From NCBI RefSeq assembly GCF_011761985.1, contig NZ_JAASQT010000003.1, positions 1 to 64,000 of the forward strand: DNA of 64,000 bases, in the 5' to 3' direction. Positions 44,963 to 54,505 of the stretch are shown one piece after another; the first letter of the stretch is position 1; every line of letters starts with the position of its first letter. The notes beneath the pieces were generated by a model. That model had not been told where the DNA came from. It did not search any database and saw only the letters and a program-made list of their open reading frames with translations. Both the position numbers and the translations under genes were made by a program. The DNA comes from Brevundimonas terrae (GTDB lineage: Bacteria > Pseudomonadota > Alphaproteobacteria > Caulobacterales > Caulobacteraceae).

Positions 44963-47302
44963 ATGCCGAATTTTAAAAACTTATCCGTCGCCGGAAAACT
45001 TCTTCTGGCAGGTGGTGCCGTAACTGGACTGCTGCTGGTGCTGGCGGCAGCGGGCGTATCGCAGAATACAAGATCGGTCGCGCGCGATCTCTCGAATGAC
45101 TATGCGCAGGCACTGGGCGACAGCGCTGTTTCCAATGTCAGCGGCCAGATTGCAGAGGCTTCGGCCACGGCACGCGCCATGGCCGAGATGATTGGCAAGG
45201 CCCACGAAACCGGCCTACGCGACCGTGCGACGGTTGTGGCCATGGTAAAACCGGCCGCCACTGCCACGCCTTTGATTATGGGCAGCTGGTTCATGGCCGC
45301 GCCCAACGCTTTTGACGGTCAGGACGCTGCCTATATCGGGCGTGACGACCTTGGCTCGAACGCGGCGGGCCACTTCCTCCTGTACTGGGTCAATGACGGC
45401 ACGAGCACCAAGTTGCAGGAAGCCATGGAAAGCACCGACTATGCAGGTGCCTTCTACACTCAGGCCTTTACCAGCGGTAAGCCTGCCATCGTCGAACCCT
45501 ATGCCGAAGACCTCAACGGCAAGTCTGTATTGATGACCTCGGTGGCCTATCCGGTCATCTCGAATGGCAAGATCATCGGCGTGGCGGGTCTTGATCTGGC
45601 TTTGGACGATTTTTCGACCTTGCTGGGCCAGATCAAGCTTTTCAAAACCGGTCGGGTGATGCTGCTTTCGGGTGAAGGCAACTGGGTATCGCACGCCAAT
45701 GCGGCCCTGCTGACCAAACCCTATGCCGAAGCCCGCAAGACCGCTATCCAAGCCGTTCTGGACGGCGGCAAGGCGACCCAGATCGACAAGATACGCGACC
45801 TCAACAACGTGAAGGTCGAGCGTCTGGTCAGCCCTGTGACGTTCGCATCGTTGGGCACGACCTGGGCGCTTGTCACCGACATCCCGACCGCAGAGATCAA
45901 TGGTCCGGCGGATCGTCTGGCTGTTGCCATGATGATTGGCGGGCTGGTAATTTTGGCACTGGTTCTGGGATCGCTCTTCTTTGTGACCGAGCGTGTTGTG
46001 CGCCGTCCACTGGCACAGTTGTCCGCATCGGTTAGCGCCCTGAACGCCGGTCGCTACGAGGAACCCGTCAAGGGCACGGCCAGCACCGACGAAGTGGGCG
46101 GCATCGCCCGCTCGCTAGAAGGCTTCCGTCACGATCTGGCCGAGACAGCCCGTCTGCGCGCCGATCAGGAACGCGCCCGCGCGGCTGCCGAAGAAGAGCG
46201 CCAGCGCAATGACGCCATCCGTCGTGCGGCCGAAGAAGAACAGCAGTTCGTGGTCACCTCGGTTGGTGAGGGTCTGTCCCGTCTTTCGGACGGCGACCTC
46301 ACCTATCGTCTCGATGCCAGCTTCCCGCAGGACTATCGCAAGCTGCAACAAGACTTCAACATCGCCATGGGCCGTCTGGAAGACACCATGTCGGGCATTA
46401 TCGGCAGCGCCAGCGGCATCCGCACCACGACCAACGAAATCAGCTCGGCCGCCAACGACCTGTCGCACCGCACAGAACAACAGGCTGCAAACCTCGAAGA
46501 AACTGCTGCGGCTCTTGAAGAGGTCACCACCACGATCCGCCAAGCTTCGGACGGTGCCGAGCGGGCGCGCGATATTGTCGATACCACCCGCGACAATGCC
46601 ACCCGCAGTGGCGAAGTCGTCAGCGAAGCCGTCACCGCCATGCGCGACATCGAGGCCTCTGCCCAGCAGATCGCCCAGATCACCGGCGTGATCGACGAGA
46701 TCGCTTTCCAGACCAATCTTCTGGCGCTGAATGCGGGCGTCGAAGCTGCACGGGCGGGCGATGCAGGTCGCGGCTTTGCCGTGGTCGCTTCCGAGGTACG
46801 GGCCTTGGCCCAGCGCTCGGCAGCCGCCGCCAAGGAGATCAAAACCCTGATCGGATCCAGCACCGAACGGGTCAATCAGGGCGTCAAACTGGTGGACGGC
46901 ACGGGCGAAGCCCTGACCCGCATCATCAGCGAAGTGACCGAGATCAGCCATCTGGTATCCGGCATCGCCGCCTCGGCGCGTGAACAGGCTACCGGTCTGG
47001 CCGAAATCAATGTCGCTGTGAACCAGATGGACCAGATGACCCAGCAGAATGCCGCCATGGTCGAACAGTCCACGGCTGCCAGCCATGCACTGGCGCAGGA
47101 AGCCGGTGTTCTGGGTGATATGATGGAGCGTTTCCGCATTCGCCAGAATACAGCGGCGGTGGCCGTTCAAGCCAAGCCTGCAAAACCGGCCTCCCCTGCG
47201 GTGAACACTCCGGTGTCTGCCATCAAACGCCCGGCCCCCGTTCTGAAGACCGTCGGTGGCCGCAACATGCCTGTCGACGAACACGACTGGCAGGAGTTCT
47301 GA
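44963..47302 (+). CDS. Methyl-accepting chemotaxis protein
   Basis: The 779-residue chemoreceptor has an N-terminal membrane helix (LLLAGGAVTGLLLVLAAAGV), a periplasmic dCACHE-type sensor domain (about 35-320; SWFMAAPNAFDGQDAAYIGRD, KSVLMTSVAYPVISNGKIIGVAGLDLALD), a second membrane helix near 325-345, a HAMP domain and the cytoplasmic signalling hairpin with its conserved tip (IAFQTNLLALNAGVEAARAGD). The C-terminal end DWQEF is a WxxF-type tether for CheR/CheB. dCACHE domains often bind amino acids or organic acids. The start follows AGGGG. No che genes are nearby, so it feeds a remote chemotaxis system. Confidence 0.93.
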   Translation: MPNFKNLSVAGKLLLAGGAVTGLLLVLAAAGVSQNTRSVARDLSNDYAQALGDSAVSNVSGQIAEASATARAMAEMIGKAHETGLRDRATVVAMVKPAATATPLIMGSWFMAAPNAFDGQDAAYIGRDDLGSNAAGHFLLYWVNDGTSTKLQEAMESTDYAGAFYTQAFTSGKPAIVEPYAEDLNGKSVLMTSVAYPVISNGKIIGVAGLDLALDDFSTLLGQIKLFKTGRVMLLSGEGNWVSHANAALLTKPYAEARKTAIQAVLDGGKATQIDKIRDLNNVKVERLVSPVTFASLGTTWALVTDIPTAEINGPADRLAVAMMIGGLVILALVLGSLFFVTERVVRRPLAQLSASVSALNAGRYEEPVKGTASTDEVGGIARSLEGFRHDLAETARLRADQERARAAAEEERQRNDAIRRAAEEEQQFVVTSVGEGLSRLSDGDLTYRLDASFPQDYRKLQQDFNIAMGRLEDTMSGIIGSASGIRTTTNEISSAANDLSHRTEQQAANLEETAAALEEVTTTIRQASDGAERARDIVDTTRDNATRSGEVVSEAVTAMRDIEASAQQIAQITGVIDEIAFQTNLLALNAGVEAARAGDAGRGFAVVASEVRALAQRSAAAAKEIKTLIGSSTERVNQGVKLVDGTGEALTRIISEVTEISHLVSGIAASAREQATGLAEINVAVNQMDQMTQQNAAMVEQSTAASHALAQEAGVLGDMMERFRIRQNTAAVAVQAKPAKPASPAVNTPVSAIKRPAPVLKTVGGRNMPVDEHDWQEF

Positions 47303-47308
47303 TCATCG

Positions 47309-47349
47309 GTCTTGCGCCGCCGCTCTTCTTAACGGCGGCGGCGCAAGAC
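47309..47349. terminator. Hairpin between chemoreceptor and TorF-like gene
   Basis: A perfect 14-bp GC-rich stem GTCTTGCGCCGCCG / CGGCGGCGCAAGAC with a 13-base loop. It separates two convergent genes. No T-run follows on either side. Confidence 0.65.
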
Positions 47350-47360
47350 ATGATCTGATC

Positions 47361-48029
47361 CTAGAAGCTGGCCGTTAGTCCCACGGTCAGCCGGTCATCG
47401 TTCTCGGGGCTGTCCACATCATGATAGCGTACATCCAGCGCCAGAGCGTCGCTCAGCGCATAGGCCGTACCCAGATTCCAGGTGGCATAGTCCCCGCTGA
47501 CATCCAGCCACTGATGGCCGACTGCCGCTGAAAGCGTCCATTTGTCAGCCACCGCATAGGCCGCATTCAGTTCGACATAGGCTGCTTCCTTGTCTGCCCC
47601 CGAATAATCGAACGAATAATAGGCCGCAGCGCCCAGCACCGCCGCCCCTACAGGCCGCGAGGCCTGCGCCATGAACTCTACATAGTTGTAGTCGGCTCCA
47701 TCGGGCGCGCCGACATAGCCATATCCCGCGACACCGAAATCAAGATCATAGCCCGCAGCCTGTGTGCGATAGCCGCCATACAGATCGACCTCGGCATCCG
47801 TACCGTCGCCAAAGTCGACATTGGACGCCCATGCGCCCACATAGAAACCACCCAGATCGGCATCAACACCGCCTTGCAGGGCAGCACGCCCGTCCGTCTG
47901 GCTCAAACCACGAAATACATAGTCACTGACAACACCGGCGTTGAAAACAACCTCGGGCGCGCCCTGCGCCTGAACCGTACCGGCACCCAACAAAACAAAC
48001 GCCGAAACGCAAACCAACACAGACTTCAT
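47361..48029 (-). CDS. TorF family outer-membrane protein
   Basis: A 222-residue protein with a signal peptide (SVLVCVSAFVLLGAGTVQAQ) and the TorF/Gcw_chp signature (FNAGVVSDYVFRGLSQTDGRAALQGG). Amphipathic strands follow, ending in LTVGLTASF with the C-terminal Phe of barrel proteins. It is probably a small outer-membrane channel; the substrate is unknown. I chose ATG 48029 (MKSVLV) over 48041 because it begins the signal peptide properly. Confidence 0.85.
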   Translation of the reverse strand: MKSVLVCVSAFVLLGAGTVQAQGAPEVVFNAGVVSDYVFRGLSQTDGRAALQGGVDADLGGFYVGAWASNVDFGDGTDAEVDLYGGYRTQAAGYDLDFGVAGYGYVGAPDGADYNYVEFMAQASRPVGAAVLGAAAYYSFDYSGADKEAAYVELNAAYAVADKWTLSAAVGHQWLDVSGDYATWNLGTAYALSDALALDVRYHDVDSPENDDRLTVGLTASF

Positions 48030-48133
48030 CAACACCCCCATTCTTACGAGGCGGCACCTCTGTCACAAAATAGTTGATGAATTTTCCTTCAAACCAAGCC
48101 AACAGGCACTGACAGCTTAATTTGTTCTAGGCG

Positions 48134-48313
48134 CTACTGAATTTGGCTTTCGATCCATTGGCGCAGCTTGTCTACGATGTGAAGATTGTTCAGGTCGCGG
48201 TTTACGGCGAACCTATGATCGGCAGCCTCAACCGTCCTTGAAGATTTGCCGGAATAGCCATATCGAAACCCCACCTGTCGGAAAGTCTCTTTCAAATCCG
48301 GCAGATCGGTCAT
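48134..48313 (-). CDS. Possible short gene or alpha/beta-hydrolase remnant
   Basis: A 59-codon frame beginning MTDLPDLKETFRQVGFRYGY and containing VEAADHRFAVNRDLNN and IVDKLRQWIESQ. The ADHRF...helix ending resembles the C-terminal His region of alpha/beta hydrolases, so this may be the tail of a lost gene. A stop codon lies directly before the ATG and there is no Shine-Dalgarno. Its existence as a gene is uncertain. Confidence 0.3.
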   Translation of the reverse strand: MTDLPDLKETFRQVGFRYGYSGKSSRTVEAADHRFAVNRDLNNLHIVDKLRQWIESQIQ

Positions 48314-48374
48314 TCAAACAAACGAGTTATTCCTCGGATTGATGAACCTGTTTCATGAGGAAACGGGGCGCAGG

Positions 48375-49004
48375 CTATGCCCGCATTTGCGACGGATAAC
48401 GCTCCCCCGCCCAGATGTGGTTCTCCAACAGGGTCACAGCGCCCTCGATATCGCCATTACAGAGGGCATCATAAATGCGCTGGTGGTCATGGTTCGAGCG
48501 CGGCTGCCAGCTATCGGCGCGTTCCTTGGCGAACACCTGACGCGAGAAGGCAATATTGAGATCGGCCACGGTCGCCACCAGACGCGGCATCAGCGATAAT
48601 TCGGCCATTGCCGTATGGAATGCACGGTTGGCCGCTTCCCACGCCACCAGATCCGAGGCCTCGTCACCCGCCTTCAGGGCTGCGCGAACCTTGACCAGTT
48701 GCCGCGTATTGGGTCGCCCACGCTGGGTCCGCAACGCCATGACCTCCAGAGCGCCGCGCATACGCACAATCTCGAGGGCGTCATGGCTGTCCAACGGGGC
48801 CACCCGCACGCCGCGTCGGGGCTCGCTGATGGCCAGACGCCTGATCTCCAACCGCAGGAAGGCCTCGCGGATCGGCACATGGCTGGTGTTGAACTCATGT
48901 GCGAACACTTCCTGACGCAGGCGTTCACCTGCTTTCAGTTCACCGATAATGATACGGTGGGTCAGTTCGTCAGCGACCTTTTCGGCCAGTGTAGGTTCGC
49001 GCAT
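48375..49004 (-). CDS. GntR-family (FCD type) regulator, second in window
   Basis: The protein of about 209 residues has a winged helix (LAEKVADELTHRIIIGELKAGERLRQEVFAHEF, VPIREAFLRLE) and an FCD domain (DALEIVRMRGALEVMALR, ANRAFHTAMAELSLMPRLVATVAD, HDHQRIYDALCNGDIEGAVTLLENHI). It is divergent from the TonB receptor gene at 49097. Its ATG overlaps an ATTAT-CA-ATAAT palindrome, and the same 11-mer (TTATCAATAAT) overlaps the receptor start codon. I use the ATG 49004; the longer frame to 49094 adds 30 residues without homology. It probably controls itself and the receptor. Confidence 0.85.
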   Translation of the reverse strand: MREPTLAEKVADELTHRIIIGELKAGERLRQEVFAHEFNTSHVPIREAFLRLEIRRLAISEPRRGVRVAPLDSHDALEIVRMRGALEVMALRTQRGRPNTRQLVKVRAALKAGDEASDLVAWEAANRAFHTAMAELSLMPRLVATVADLNIAFSRQVFAKERADSWQPRSNHDHQRIYDALCNGDIEGAVTLLENHIWAGERYPSQMRA

Positions 49005-49014
49005 TATCAATAAT
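49003..49014. promoter_or_regulatory. ATTATCAATAAT motif, copy 1 (GntR start)
   Basis: Palindrome with 5-bp arms ATTAT / ATAAT overlapping the GntR start codon. The 11-mer TTATCAATAAT is repeated at 49088-49098. Confidence 0.5.
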
Positions 49015-49087
49015 CTACGGCGTTTATGGGTGACACAACACGCCCAATGCGGCAACGGGCGCTTCAATGTCAAAGTGCTTTTGGATT

Positions 49088-49098
49088 TTATCAATAAT
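49088..49098. promoter_or_regulatory. ATTATCAATAAT motif, copy 2 (receptor start)
   Basis: The same 11-mer TTATCAATAAT runs into the receptor ATG at 49097. The motif centres are about 85 bp apart, near eight helical turns, which would suit looping or cooperative binding. Confidence 0.5.
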
Positions 49099-51754
49099 GT
49101 TCACGCGCAAAACCAAGGCAAGCTTCTGTGCAGGCGCAGCCCTGTCGGCCCTGCTCATGCCCGCCGCCGCGATTGCCGAGACGCTGCCCATGGCTTTGGA
49201 TGACCAGATTGTCCGCACGCAGGTCGAAGATATTGTTGTCACCGGTTCGCGTCTGGCCGGTGCCGCCCGCATGACCACGGTCGAGAACATCAACCAGACC
49301 CAGCTTCAGGCCGCCGGTATTTCCGACCTGTCGCAGATTACCCGTCTGGTCGGGGCCAATTCCGGTTCGGAAAATCTGATCGACCAGTTGAACAACCCGC
49401 AAAGCTCGGGCACGGCCCAGTTCAATCTGCGGAACCTCGGCCTTGGATCGACGCTCGTTCTGGTCGATGGCCAACGCTGGACCAACAGCGCCGTGGTGGC
49501 CACCGACGGTTCGGCCTTTGTCGATATCAACTCGCTGATCCCGACCATCGCGCTGGAACGTGTCGAGGTAGTCAAGGACGGAGCCTCGGCCATTTATGGA
49601 TCTGATGCCGTGGCCGGTGTGGTCAATTTCATCACCCGCCGCGACGTGACCGCCCCCGAAATGCGCGCCAAATACGCCTTTACCGATGGCTCGGATGAAA
49701 GCGTGATCGAGGCCATCGGCGGTCTGGATCTGCTGGATGGACGCCTGACGCTGGCGGCGTCGCACTTCCACCGTTCGGCCTTGGGGTCTGACGAGCGCGA
49801 CTTTACTCAGGCCGAACGCTATGGCCGCGCCGCATGGACAGCCGTCACCAGCTATGGCCAGCCTGGTTCCTATTTCCGCCCGTCCACCAATGCCTATGTG
49901 GCCGATGCCGATTGCGAAAACCCCGTCTTTGTCGGCTCATATCGCAACAGCCCGTCGGACAGCTTCTGCCGTCTGGACTATTCGGACTTCTTTGACCTGA
50001 CGCCCGAAGAAACCCGCACCCAGTTGTTTGCCGATTATCGCAAGACGATTGGCGATACGGATGTGTGGGCGCAAGCCGCGTGGGCCTCTACCTTTACCCG
50101 CGCCCGCCAGTCCCCGTCCCTGCCCATCCTGTCGCGCACTCTGACGATCGGCCAAGACCATCCCGACAATCCCTATGGCGAAGACGTGCTGTTCCGTGGT
50201 CGCCTGAAGGGCGGAGCCTCGGGCGCATCGGCGGCCGAGTTCGACTACGAGACATGGCGCATTGCCGGTGGCGCAGACGGCAAACTGAATGACAACTGGA
50301 ACTGGTCGTTCTCGGCCACCGCCAGCCGTCAGGACGTGGATTACAGCAAGCCGGACGTTGTCGGCAGCGCCCTGCAAAATGCTCTGAACGGCTTTGGCGG
50401 CGCGGGCTGCGATATCACCACCGGCACCGCAGGGGTCGGCCCGTGCAGCTATTACAACCCGTTCGGAAGCGCCCTGACCGGCACCGGCACGGCCAACAGC
50501 CAAGCCCTGATCGACAGCCTGACCGGCTGGACACGCCTGCGCGGCAGTGCCGAACTGTTCACGCTGGACGCCCAGATCGACGGACGCGCCCATGAATGGG
50601 ATGGTGGCAGCCTCGATCTGGCGGCGGGCCTGCAATACCGCCGCAACGCCTTCCGCCATGACTGGAGCGATCAGGTCAATTCGGGCGATCTGCTGACTGC
50701 AGGGTTTGCACCCGACTTTGACGGCACGCAGGACACCTATGCCGCCTTTGCCGAGGCCCGCCTGCTGCTGGGCCAAAACATCGAGGCGCAGTTCGCCGCC
50801 CGTTACGAAACCTATGACGGATCTTCCGGCAAGCTCAGCCCCAAACTGGCGCTCCGCTGGGATGCCACCGAAGCCCTCGCCCTGCGTGGTTCATGGGGTC
50901 GCGGATATCGCGCACCGTCGGTCTATACCACCCGTGGCGCTCAGGCGGCCCAACCTTCGGTGCTGGACCGTGGCAGCTATGTGTTTGTGAATACCCTGAC
51001 CTCGGGCAATCCGGACCTTGAGCCGGAAACCTCCGAACACATCAGCCTCGGCGCGATCTGGAAACCCGTTCGCGGCCTTGAACTGTCGGTCGATGCATGG
51101 CGCTTCGACTATAGCAACCTTGTCATCAAGGAGGCTCCGCAGCCGATCATCGATCAGGCCGCAGCCGACGATGCCGCTGGCCTGACCGGCACAGAGGCGC
51201 AAAAGCGCGTCACCCGCTCAAGCAGTGGCAGCATCAGCATGGTGCAGCTGTATTTCATCAATGCCTCGTCGATTGAAACCTCGGGCCTTGATCTGTCGGC
51301 GCGTTACAGCCGCCCATTGCTGGACGGCACCGTGTCGGCCAGCGCCACATGGACACTGGTGGACCAGTACGACATCCGCGTTGACGGTCGCGGCCCCTCG
51401 GTATCGGGCGTGGGTTCCACCAATCTGAACACGCTGGGTCGCTCATTGCCGGAAAACAGGGGCGAGTTTGGCGTCTCGTGGCAGAATGACCGCCACGGCC
51501 TGACGGGTCTGGTTCACTATACCAGCGGCTATAATAATGACCGCGCCGGTATCACCGACACCACCATCGCCAGCCAGACCACCGCCGACATCTATTACAG
51601 CTATAATGTCAGCGACACGCTGGAACTGGGCGTCGGTGTGATGAACATCGCCGACAAGGCCCCGCCACTGGCGCAGTTCTTCCTCGCCTATGATCCCATC
51701 GTCGCCGACCCGCGCGGACGTGTGGTCAGCCTCAATCTGAGCAAGCGTTTCTAG
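49097..51754 (+). CDS. TonB-dependent outer-membrane receptor
   Basis: About 885 residues. The signal peptide (KASFCAGAALSALLMPAAAIAE) fits the start at 49097, and the longer frame from 49067 adds ten residues before it. The TonB-box region is VEDIVVTGSRLAGA, the plug has LRNLGLGSTLVLVDGQRW and VEVVKDGASAIYGSDAVAGVVNFI, and the barrel ends GRVVSLNLSKRF. It is divergent from a GntR gene, which hints at uptake of a small-carboxylate- or amino-acid-containing ligand. It has no Shine-Dalgarno. A strong terminator follows, so it is separate from the homogentisate operon. Confidence 0.9.
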   Translation: MFTRKTKASFCAGAALSALLMPAAAIAETLPMALDDQIVRTQVEDIVVTGSRLAGAARMTTVENINQTQLQAAGISDLSQITRLVGANSGSENLIDQLNNPQSSGTAQFNLRNLGLGSTLVLVDGQRWTNSAVVATDGSAFVDINSLIPTIALERVEVVKDGASAIYGSDAVAGVVNFITRRDVTAPEMRAKYAFTDGSDESVIEAIGGLDLLDGRLTLAASHFHRSALGSDERDFTQAERYGRAAWTAVTSYGQPGSYFRPSTNAYVADADCENPVFVGSYRNSPSDSFCRLDYSDFFDLTPEETRTQLFADYRKTIGDTDVWAQAAWASTFTRARQSPSLPILSRTLTIGQDHPDNPYGEDVLFRGRLKGGASGASAAEFDYETWRIAGGADGKLNDNWNWSFSATASRQDVDYSKPDVVGSALQNALNGFGGAGCDITTGTAGVGPCSYYNPFGSALTGTGTANSQALIDSLTGWTRLRGSAELFTLDAQIDGRAHEWDGGSLDLAAGLQYRRNAFRHDWSDQVNSGDLLTAGFAPDFDGTQDTYAAFAEARLLLGQNIEAQFAARYETYDGSSGKLSPKLALRWDATEALALRGSWGRGYRAPSVYTTRGAQAAQPSVLDRGSYVFVNTLTSGNPDLEPETSEHISLGAIWKPVRGLELSVDAWRFDYSNLVIKEAPQPIIDQAAADDAAGLTGTEAQKRVTRSSSGSISMVQLYFINASSIETSGLDLSARYSRPLLDGTVSASATWTLVDQYDIRVDGRGPSVSGVGSTNLNTLGRSLPENRGEFGVSWQNDRHGLTGLVHYTSGYNNDRAGITDTTIASQTTADIYYSYNVSDTLELGVGVMNIADKAPPLAQFFLAYDPIVADPRGRVVSLNLSKRF

Positions 51755-51774
51755 GCCTTCGACGGCCAAACAAA

Positions 51775-51805
51775 AGCGGCCCTGCGTTACAAACGCAGGG
51801 CCGCT
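51775..51805. terminator. Bidirectional terminator between receptor and fahA
   Basis: A perfect 14-bp stem AGCGGCCCTGCGTT / AACGCAGGGCCGCT with an ACA loop. On the minus strand a TTTT-rich run follows, so it mainly serves the fahA operon. Confidence 0.85.
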
Positions 51806-51828
51806 ATGCCGTCAGAACCGCTCTAGCC

Positions 51829-53139
51829 CTACCCTACCAAGGCTGGTGCCGGCAGAATGGTGCCCTCGCATGGCCCGAAACCGATCGAGACATAGCCATC
51901 GGCCTTGGCGCAGGCGGACAGGCTGATCTGGTCACCGTCTTCGGCAAAGGTGCGTGTACCACCCGGAATTTCTACCGGATTTGCACCGCCGCTGGTGATT
52001 TCCAGCAGACTGCCAAAGCCCGAGCGTTCCGGTGCCGAGATGGTGCCCGAACCCAGCAAGTCGCCCGCGTTCAGATTACAGCCATTTGAGGCATGGTGGG
52101 TCACGATCTGGGCGACCGTCCAATACATGTTGGACGTCGGACCTTCGCTCAGTTGCGCAGCAGGCGTTCCGGCCTTGCGCATCTCTTCGCTGGAAATGCT
52201 GACCTTCAGGTCAATCGACAGGGCACCACCGGCCTGATCTGCATCGCTCCAGATATAGGGCAGCGGCTTGGGATCACCTTCCGGACGCGGCTTCGGGGCC
52301 GTGAAGAACGGAGCCATGGCCTCGGTCGTGATGACCCATGCCGAAATGGTCGACATAAAGTTCTTGGCGAGGAATGGGCCAAGCGGCTGATATTCCCACG
52401 CCTGGAAGTCACGCGCCGACCAGTCGTTCAGCAGGCAGAAACCCGCCACATGGTTCATGGCATCGTCGATGGCAATCGGCTGACCCAGCGCATTGCCCTG
52501 ACCAATCCAGACGCCGATCTCCAGTTCGTAGTCCATGCGCTTGCTTGGTCCGAACGAAGGCGTATCCGCAGTCGGAGCCTTGGTCTGGCCATTGGGGCGC
52601 ACCACCGGCGTACCCGACACACGGATCGAGGACGCACGACCGTGATAGCCAATCGGCACATGCTTGTAGTTCGGCAGCAGAGGGTTATCCGGACGGAACA
52701 GCGCACCAACATTCATGGCGTGGTGAATACCGACATAAAAGTCGGTGTAATCGCCGATACGCGCCGGAAGGTGCATGCTTACATCGGATGCAGCAACCAA
52801 CAGAGGCTGGACCTTGTCCTTGTTCGCCTCGTCCGACAGCAGGGCCGACAGGATATGTCGCAACGCCAGACGCTTGGCAGGCGACATATCCATATAGGCA
52901 TTCAGCGTGTCCGAGGTCAGCACGTCGGCGTCATGTCCAGCCAGAAGGCCGACCGTAACAGCCGCTTTCACATCCAGAACATAGTCACCGATAGCCACGC
53001 CAATACGCGGCGCATCACCCTTTACCGAGAACACGCCGAACGGCAGGTTCTGGATCGGGAAATCCTTGTGACCATTGGCGCTCTCCACCCAGCTTTTCAG
53101 TTCGTCAGAATGGGTATGGTCGATTACTGGACGGCTCAC
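51829..53139 (-). CDS. fahA: Fumarylacetoacetase
   Basis: A 436-residue enzyme with the FAH fold: an N-terminal SH3-like domain ([25 protein letters not shown]) and a C-terminal domain with the metal and catalytic residues ([52 protein letters not shown]). It hydrolyses fumarylacetoacetate to fumarate and acetoacetate (EC 3.7.1.2), the last step of tyrosine catabolism. The GTG start overlaps the hmgA stop as GTGA, which shows translational coupling. The maleylacetoacetate isomerase and the 4-hydroxyphenylpyruvate dioxygenase are not in the window. Confidence 0.95.
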   Translation of the reverse strand: MSRPVIDHTHSDELKSWVESANGHKDFPIQNLPFGVFSVKGDAPRIGVAIGDYVLDVKAAVTVGLLAGHDADVLTSDTLNAYMDMSPAKRLALRHILSALLSDEANKDKVQPLLVAASDVSMHLPARIGDYTDFYVGIHHAMNVGALFRPDNPLLPNYKHVPIGYHGRASSIRVSGTPVVRPNGQTKAPTADTPSFGPSKRMDYELEIGVWIGQGNALGQPIAIDDAMNHVAGFCLLNDWSARDFQAWEYQPLGPFLAKNFMSTISAWVITTEAMAPFFTAPKPRPEGDPKPLPYIWSDADQAGGALSIDLKVSISSEEMRKAGTPAAQLSEGPTSNMYWTVAQIVTHHASNGCNLNAGDLLGSGTISAPERSGFGSLLEITSGGANPVEIPGGTRTFAEDGDQISLSACAKADGYVSIGFGPCEGTILPAPALVG

Positions 53140-54434
53140 GCTTGGGGATTCCCTTTTTCAAAGTTCGACCAGACATCATCATAGTCGAGCTGCATGCTTG
53201 GGCTGTTCATGGCGAAGTCGGTCGTGCGGATCACGGCGCGGCTCTCGAACATGAAGGCCATGGTGTTTTCTTGTTTGTGCGGCTTCAGATCAGCATTGAC
53301 GGCAGCGTTGTAGCTGGCCTGATCCGGCCCGTGCCCGCTCATCTGGTTGTGCAGCGAGGCACCACCGGGGCTAAAGCCATCGGCCTTGGCGTCATAGGCA
53401 CCGGTAATCAGCCCCATGAACTCGCTCATCACGTTGCGGTGGAACCACGGTGGACGGAACGTATTCTCGGCCACCATCCAGCGCGGCGGGAAGATCACGA
53501 AGTCACAGTTGGCTGTGCCAACCGTATCGGTCGGGCTGGTCAGGACCGTGAAAATCGACGGATCGGGGTGATCGAAGCTTACGGTATTGATGGTGTTGAA
53601 ATGGCGCAGATCATAGCGATACGGCGCAAGATTGCCGTGCCATGCCACCACGTCGAACGGCGAGTGGTCCAGCATCGTGGTCCATAGACCACCCTGATAT
53701 TTCTGGACCAGTTCAACCGGCGCATCCACATCTTCATAGGCCGCGACCGGTGTCTCGAAGTCGCGCGGATTGGCCAGACCGTTCGAGCCAATCGGCCCAA
53801 GATCCGGCAGACGGAACAGCGCGCCGTAGTTCTCGCAGATATAGCCCCGCGCCGATGCGCCCTTCAGTTCCACCCGCAGGCGGACACCACGCGGAATGAC
53901 GGCAATCTGTTGGGGTTCAAGATCGATAATGCCGAACTCGGTCACCAGCGTCAGCTCGCCCTGCTCCGGCACGATGAGCATTTCGCCATCGGCATTGAAG
54001 AAGACGCGCTCCATAGAGCGGTTACAGGCATAGACGTGAATGCCGATACCGGCCCCTGCTCCCACATCGCCATTACCGCCATAGGTAATCAGACCATCGA
54101 TGAAGTCGGTCGGCTCGGTCGGGATCGGCTGGGCATTCCAACGCATACGGTTGGGCGACGGCGGTGCCGTGAAAGGCGCCGTCTCTAGATGGGTCTTCTT
54201 GCCATAGGGCTTGAAGGCACCATGATTGGCCGACGGGCGCAGACGGTAGAGCCAGCTACGGAAGTTTTCCTTGCGCGGTGCCGTAAAGGCCGTGCCCGAC
54301 AACTGCTCTGCATACAGGCCGAACGGCGTCTTCTGCGGCGAGTTCTGGCCCTGAGGCAGGGCACCGGCGACGGCTTCGCTGGCAAAATGGTTGGCAAAGC
54401 CGACCATATAGCTGCGGCTGTTAGGGGTTCCCAT
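53136..54434 (-). CDS. hmgA: Homogentisate 1,2-dioxygenase
   Basis: A 432-residue cupin dioxygenase with the family N-terminus ([26 protein letters not shown] in outline), [15 protein letters not shown] and the iron-site region [13 protein letters not shown]...[14 protein letters not shown]. It opens the ring of homogentisate to maleylacetoacetate (EC 1.13.11.5). ATG 54434 with AGGG upstream matches homologues, and the frame to 54458 would run into the promoter. It is divergent from the MarR gene across a GTTTCA-TT-TGAAAC palindrome. Confidence 0.95.
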   Translation of the reverse strand: MGTPNSRSYMVGFANHFASEAVAGALPQGQNSPQKTPFGLYAEQLSGTAFTAPRKENFRSWLYRLRPSANHGAFKPYGKKTHLETAPFTAPPSPNRMRWNAQPIPTEPTDFIDGLITYGGNGDVGAGAGIGIHVYACNRSMERVFFNADGEMLIVPEQGELTLVTEFGIIDLEPQQIAVIPRGVRLRVELKGASARGYICENYGALFRLPDLGPIGSNGLANPRDFETPVAAYEDVDAPVELVQKYQGGLWTTMLDHSPFDVVAWHGNLAPYRYDLRHFNTINTVSFDHPDPSIFTVLTSPTDTVGTANCDFVIFPPRWMVAENTFRPPWFHRNVMSEFMGLITGAYDAKADGFSPGGASLHNQMSGHGPDQASYNAAVNADLKPHKQENTMAFMFESRAVIRTTDFAMNSPSMQLDYDDVWSNFEKGNPQA

Positions 54435-54451
54435 GTGCGTCCCTCCATTTA

Positions 54452-54465
54452 GTTTCATTTGAAAC
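54452..54465. promoter_or_regulatory. MarR-type operator between hmgA and marR
   Basis: GTTTCA-TT-TGAAAC is a perfect 6-bp inverted repeat, followed by a second half-like GAAACCAGTTTG. It sits between the divergent hmgA and MarR genes and would let one repressor control both. Confidence 0.6.
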
Positions 54466-54505
54466 CAGTTTGACGGGACGCGGTTACAGTGTCAACTGTG
54501 CCCCG

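Noticed and set aside
46115..47284. 389-codon antisense frame under the chemoreceptor
   Set aside because: It mirrors the Ala-rich coiled-coil signalling domain and has no start context or domain of its own.
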